From Candidatus Hydrogenedentota bacterium (lineage in GTDB: Bacteria; Hydrogenedentota; Hydrogenedentia; Hydrogenedentales; CAITNO01), in contig CAIJOU010000842.1 of the NCBI GenBank assembly GCA_903822375.1, positions 1-8,417 on the forward strand: DNA of 8,417 nucleotides, given 5' to 3'. The position numbers and the translations under genes are program-made. How positions within the stretch are numbered: position 1 is the stretch's first letter; each line of letters starts with the position of its first letter. A model generated the notes under the pieces. It was not told the DNA's origin. It ran no database searches and was given only the letters and a program-made list of their open reading frames with translations. Shown here piece by piece: positions 5,563 through 8,417 of the stretch.

Positions 5563-7902
5563 CTACTCCTTCACGGAGATCGTGTTGAACGGGCCGATCG
5601 TCCCTTCCTTGCCCGGGAACGCCACGTACATCTTGCCGCTCTTGGGCACAAACACCACGCTGTGACGGGTCTGCCCGTTGAACACCGTGGCCAGGCCCTC
5701 TTTGCCGGATTCCTTGTCGCCCAGAATGCGCTGCATCTCGCGGTCACCCACGATGCGCTTTTCCGAGGTCATCGCCAGCACGCGCCCGTAACGGCTGCGG
5801 GCGGCATCGTCGGCCGATGCCGAGGCCGGGTCGACCCCGGGCAGCACCCCCTCCTTTTCGATGCGCCGCACCACCACGGAGGTTCCGTACTCAACCACCG
5901 CAGCCCGGGACGCCTTGCCCTCAAAGCCGGCGACGAGCACATGCACGCCGCGCACGTGCTGCTGTGCGGCCAGCACCGCCAGCGCGGGCTCAAACTTGTC
6001 ATTGTTCTGCATGAGATCGCGCAGGACCATCTCGATGGGCGGACCCTGCATCACCGGCGCGGGCGCGCCGGGCATGCGCTCGACGCAAACCACCAGCCCG
6101 GCGTCGTTCATGCCGGTAAACACGCCCGCATTCCACGTGAACCCGACCTGCACGTACTTGTGTCCCGCGCCTGGGGCCACCCTGGTGACCACAGGCTGCT
6201 CGTCGAAGGCCCAGTCCAGGTTGCGCGCGACCAGCAGGTCATCCGCGCCGGCGCGCACGCCCACGGTGGCGAACATGGTGCACAGCGGCGTGGCAAAGAG
6301 CGGCGCCTTGTTCTCAAGCGCGCCAAAGGTGGTGGCATTCTGCAGCAGCCACATGGCGTCGAACGGCAGGCCCGCGCCGTCGGCAAGCCCCTCCATTTCG
6401 TTGAAGGCCGTGTCGGGCACGCCCTTCAGCAGGGGCCGCGCGGCCATGCCCATCATCGGCACAAGAAGCATGGTCGGGTCAATGAACTTGGGCATGAGCG
6501 CCCAGACACTGTCGGGCGGATACCAGGCGCCCGAGGCGACGGGCTGGTAGATCCGGTTCTCATAGCGAAGCTTCAAATCTTCCTGGAAAGCCCGGCCCCG
6601 GGCCACGCCGATCGTGTAGGGATCGCCGGCCAGATTGAGCAGCATGCCGCCCTTGATCTCCTGCGGTTGCGCCGGTTCGGCCATGGGCGGGTCCGGCAGG
6701 GGCTCGCCCTTGCCCATCAGCCGCGTAAACTGCTTGTAGAACCAGTCCTCCATGCGCGGGCCGAAGAAGGACATGGACGCCTCGTAGTTGAACTCGGAGT
6801 ATATCGACTTGGGCGTGAAGTACATGATGTAGTTGTTGGACAGGCCCACGGTGAACTGGGCGGCATAGCCGCGCGCCAGCGCGCGTTTGCGCAGTTCAAG
6901 CGCGATTTCAACACACGGCTCGCCGGGGATGAACGTCATCAGGAGGTCATTGATCTCCAGCGTCTGGAGGAAGACCTTGTCAGGCTGCAGCAGGGAGGCA
7001 AGGGTCAGCGGAAGTTTGGGCTCGGCCGAGTTGATCTTGAGCGTGGCCTCGCCGCAGGAGATGCCGTTCACAACCTCCTTCACCCGGTGGGCCAGCAGCT
7101 TTCCCACCGCCTCGGTGCGGGCCCACCCGGACTTGCCCTCGGGATCGCCGACGGTCTGGTTGCCCTCGGCGCCGTTCAGGAACAGCGCGACGCAGTCGGG
7201 CGAGGTGAGCGTCTCCATTTCCTTGTAGTAGAAGCCGGGATAGTCGGCCGAGAACTGGTAATGCTCCGGACCGTCGCCGACCGTGGTTGGGTGTCCGGCG
7301 ATGTTGGCGACCACGCTGATGGGCTTGCCGTCGGCGTCCTCGACCATGATGACGCCGATTTGCTCGTCCATCGGCCCGCCGGAAAAGCGGCGGTTGCCCG
7401 TAAGCCCCGTCTGCTTGGCCGTGCCGTAGCCGATGGCCGCGCGCCGGTGGCTGTCATAGGCCTGCCGCATGGCCTGCGTGATGGCGATGGCCGTCGATTC
7501 GAGCACTTCCGGCATGAAGCGCCCCGACACGGCGCGCATCACCAGGTTGGGCGTCATGCCGCCCTGCCCGTTGTGCGTGTGCGTGGCGCAAAGAATGATA
7601 TTCTCGCGCGGAACAACATCCGGTGCCAGTTCCAGCACCCGGGCGCGCAATTCGGGGTTGATGGCCACCAGGTCCACGTTCACCAGGAACAGGCGCGTGG
7701 TGCCGTCATCCAAAAAGAGTGCCCGCGCCCAGAGTGGGTCGTGGATGCCCGTGGAACTGCGGCCCATCCGGTCCCCATAGCCGTTGAGCGGGGTGCCGAC
7801 GGGCGCCGTGATGTCCGCCCGCCCTGCGCCGGCTTCCAGCGCGCCCGCGGCAAGGGAAAGGGTCCATGCGGCGAGAAACGCCGCGATCCAGTGCCTGATC
7901 AT
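5563..7902 (-). CDS. Secreted fusion of a neutral-ceramidase-type domain and a C45-type Ntn-hydrolase domain
   Basis: A 779-residue, two-domain exported hydrolase. Residues 1-20 are a signal peptide. Residues 24-390 match the neutral/alkaline ceramidase N-terminal domain: GRADITAPVG (27-36), DPLWARAL, VNVDLVAI (75-81), the zinc-site ATHTHNGQGG (106-115, His108/His110), the second zinc histidine AGHPT (His204), FLNGAEGN (241-248), IPGEP (Glu328) and GLSNNYIMY (353-361, likely Tyr ligand). The usual C-terminal Ig-like domain is absent. After a proline-rich linker (401-416), residues 419-779 are an Ntn hydrolase of the C45/acid-ceramidase type: probable nucleophile Cys541 in PLCTMF, RNLD (560-563), GMNDAGL (598-604) and TRHSVVFVPKSG (745-756). 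Self-cleavage before Cys541 would be expected. Substrates are probably N-acyl amides or lipids outside the cytoplasm. The ATG at 7902 is the only one available between here and the upstream in-frame stop at 7948-7950; its ribosome binding site is weak. The domain assignment is firm; the substrate is not. Confidence 0.88.
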   Translation of the reverse strand: MIRHWIAAFLAAWTLSLAAGALEAGAGRADITAPVGTPLNGYGDRMGRSSTGIHDPLWARALFLDDGTTRLFLVNVDLVAINPELRARVLELAPDVVPRENIILCATHTHNGQGGMTPNLVMRAVSGRFMPEVLESTAIAITQAMRQAYDSHRRAAIGYGTAKQTGLTGNRRFSGGPMDEQIGVIMVEDADGKPISVVANIAGHPTTVGDGPEHYQFSADYPGFYYKEMETLTSPDCVALFLNGAEGNQTVGDPEGKSGWARTEAVGKLLAHRVKEVVNGISCGEATLKINSAEPKLPLTLASLLQPDKVFLQTLEINDLLMTFIPGEPCVEIALELRKRALARGYAAQFTVGLSNNYIMYFTPKSIYSEFNYEASMSFFGPRMEDWFYKQFTRLMGKGEPLPDPPMAEPAQPQEIKGGMLLNLAGDPYTIGVARGRAFQEDLKLRYENRIYQPVASGAWYPPDSVWALMPKFIDPTMLLVPMMGMAARPLLKGVPDTAFNEMEGLADGAGLPFDAMWLLQNATTFGALENKAPLFATPLCTMFATVGVRAGADDLLVARNLDWAFDEQPVVTRVAPGAGHKYVQVGFTWNAGVFTGMNDAGLVVCVERMPGAPAPVMQGPPIEMVLRDLMQNNDKFEPALAVLAAQQHVRGVHVLVAGFEGKASRAAVVEYGTSVVVRRIEKEGVLPGVDPASASADDAARSRYGRVLAMTSEKRIVGDREMQRILGDKESGKEGLATVFNGQTRHSVVFVPKSGKMYVAFPGKEGTIGPFNTISVKE
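5566..5571 (-). promoter_or_regulatory. Ribosome binding site embedded in the upstream gene's last codons
   Basis: On the minus strand AAGGAG forms the final two sense codons (Lys-Glu) of the 779-residue hydrolase gene, directly before its TAG stop, and lies nine bases from the ATG at 5556. This fixes the start of the 524-residue protein and implies translational coupling, since ribosomes ending on the first gene sit on this site. Confidence 0.75.
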
Positions 7903-8020
7903 GATGCAAGAATTCCGGTGTGTTGTCGTGATGCTGTCAGCGTGGGATTAGCCATATAGCCACGGTCCCGTTCTTCGGGTCCGATACCGGCATCCAGTGT
8001 AACACGGACAGGGGCGGACC

Positions 8021-8252
8021 CAAAAACCACCCATAAGGGGACTGGCATGCTGTTCCCGCCCATTGCCCAATTCATGCAAAAACCACCCATGCCGGGAACA
8101 GGTGTCTGTACCCGAACAACACGGCGTTGGCGGGCACGGGTACAGCCACCATTTCGAGCCCTCGTCGTTGTTGGCGCAATTGGGTCTTTGCATCGAAATG
8201 GAGGCAGTCCCCAAGCAGCAACGGGCTGGCATCCTGTTCCCGCCCATCGCCC
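8021..8252. repeat. Degenerate direct and inverted repeats in a gene-free stretch
   Basis: No gene is supported between 7903 and 8260. Several short repeats are visible. A 27-bp direct repeat starts CTGGCAT(G/C)CTGTTCCCGC and lies at 8042-8068 and 8226-8252, matching at 25 positions. A 14-bp direct repeat, CAAAAACCACCCAT, lies at 8021-8034 and 8077-8090. A 9-bp inverted repeat, CTGTACCCG (8106-8114) and CGGGTACAG (8137-8145), has a small stem within its loop. Nearer the hydrolase gene, GGTCCCG (7964-7970) and CGGGTCC (7976-7982) pair with one mismatch. This looks like worn-down mobile or REP-type sequence. I see no convincing promoter for the minus-strand operon, although it must lie here. 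Confidence 0.5.
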
Positions 8253-8263
8253 CGCATTGATGT

Positions 8264-8402
8264 TCCGTTCGGAGCGCCGAAGGCGCGGCATTTAGTAAGT
8301 ATCCCCCGGCAAAGCCGGGGGCTTTAATGTTGTGAGCCGCTCAAAGCGGCTATGCGTGGTCGCTAACGCGGCCCCGCCGTTTGGGAGCCACCTTATGGTG
8401 GC
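8264..8402 (+). ncRNA. Cluster of five hairpins, candidate structured RNA at the window edge
   Basis: Five stems follow one another: GCGCC-GAA-GGCGC (8274-8286); CCCCCGGC-AAA-GCCGGGGG (8303-8321); AGCCGCT-CAA-AGCGGCT (8335-8351); GGTCGC-TAAC-GCGGCC (8358-8373, one G-T pair); and GCCACC-TTAT-GGTGGC (8387-8402). Loops are three or four bases, and short linkers such as ATTTAGTAAGTAT separate the stems. The G-T pair is favourable only on the plus-strand RNA, which suggests that strand. The second stem is followed by CTTT and could be a terminator by itself. The density of stems and unpaired linkers resembles a folded RNA such as HEARO/omega RNA, which lies upstream of iscB-type nucleases; the next gene lies beyond the window. 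Alternatives are another compound REP cluster or an IS end. The structure is seen directly; the identity is a guess. Confidence 0.45.
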
Positions 8403-8417
8403 CAACCTGTCACTACA

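Noticed and set aside
3931..7959. An uninterrupted plus-strand frame of 1342 codons opposite the hydrolase operon
   Set aside because: It is in exact codon register with both minus-strand genes, so it stays open as long as those genes avoid TTA, CTA and TCA codons, which GC-rich genes do. Its translation is rich in His, Arg and Gly with no domain, whereas the minus strand encodes clear family motifs and a signal peptide.
7899..8291. A 130-codon minus-strand frame upstream of the hydrolase gene
   Set aside because: It covers the degenerate repeats and part of the first hairpin of the cluster, overlaps the start of the hydrolase gene, and has no ribosome binding site or recognisable motif.

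Overview
The window is GC-rich bacterial DNA with strong third-position G/C bias and about seven loci in two blocks. No marker gene fixes the taxon. Planctomycetota/Lentisphaerota-like bacteria or Candidatus Hydrogenedentota are my best guess. The reasons are a secreted neutral-ceramidase-type protein, a large membrane-anchored protein of no recognised family, and palindromic repeats made of triloop hairpins in the intergenic space. This placement is inference.

Left block, mostly + strand. Bases 1-55 hold the first 18 codons of a minus-strand gene with a good ribosome binding site. Its start codon lies inside a perfect 14-bp inverted repeat. Diverging from it is a low-specificity L-threonine aldolase (ltaE, 293-1330). 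A 425-bp intergenic region follows (1331-1755), packed with hairpins. These include two inverted copies of a REP-like unit whose terminal hairpins differ in sequence but keep pairing, flanking a perfect 20-bp inverted repeat, and then a terminator-like hairpin. Next come a NagD-type HAD phosphatase (1756-2523) and a 12-helix MFS transporter (2577-3947), which are probably co-transcribed.

Right block, minus strand. This converges on the MFS gene with only 34 bp between stop codons. It is a two-gene operon read from 7902 leftwards. The first gene encodes a secreted 779-residue protein joining a neutral-ceramidase-type domain to a C45/acid-ceramidase-type Ntn-hydrolase domain. The second encodes a 524-residue single-pass membrane protein of unknown family, whose Shine-Dalgarno sequence lies in the last two sense codons of the first gene. 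The operon looks like an extracytoplasmic N-acyl/amide hydrolase with a membrane-anchored partner. It is the best candidate here for an undescribed system.

Right edge. Bases 7903-8260 contain no gene I can support, only degenerate direct and inverted repeats. Bases 8264-8402 form a run of five short, perfect or near-perfect hairpins reading towards the window edge. This resembles a structured RNA. A HEARO/omega RNA preceding an iscB-type gene outside the window is my leading but unproven idea.
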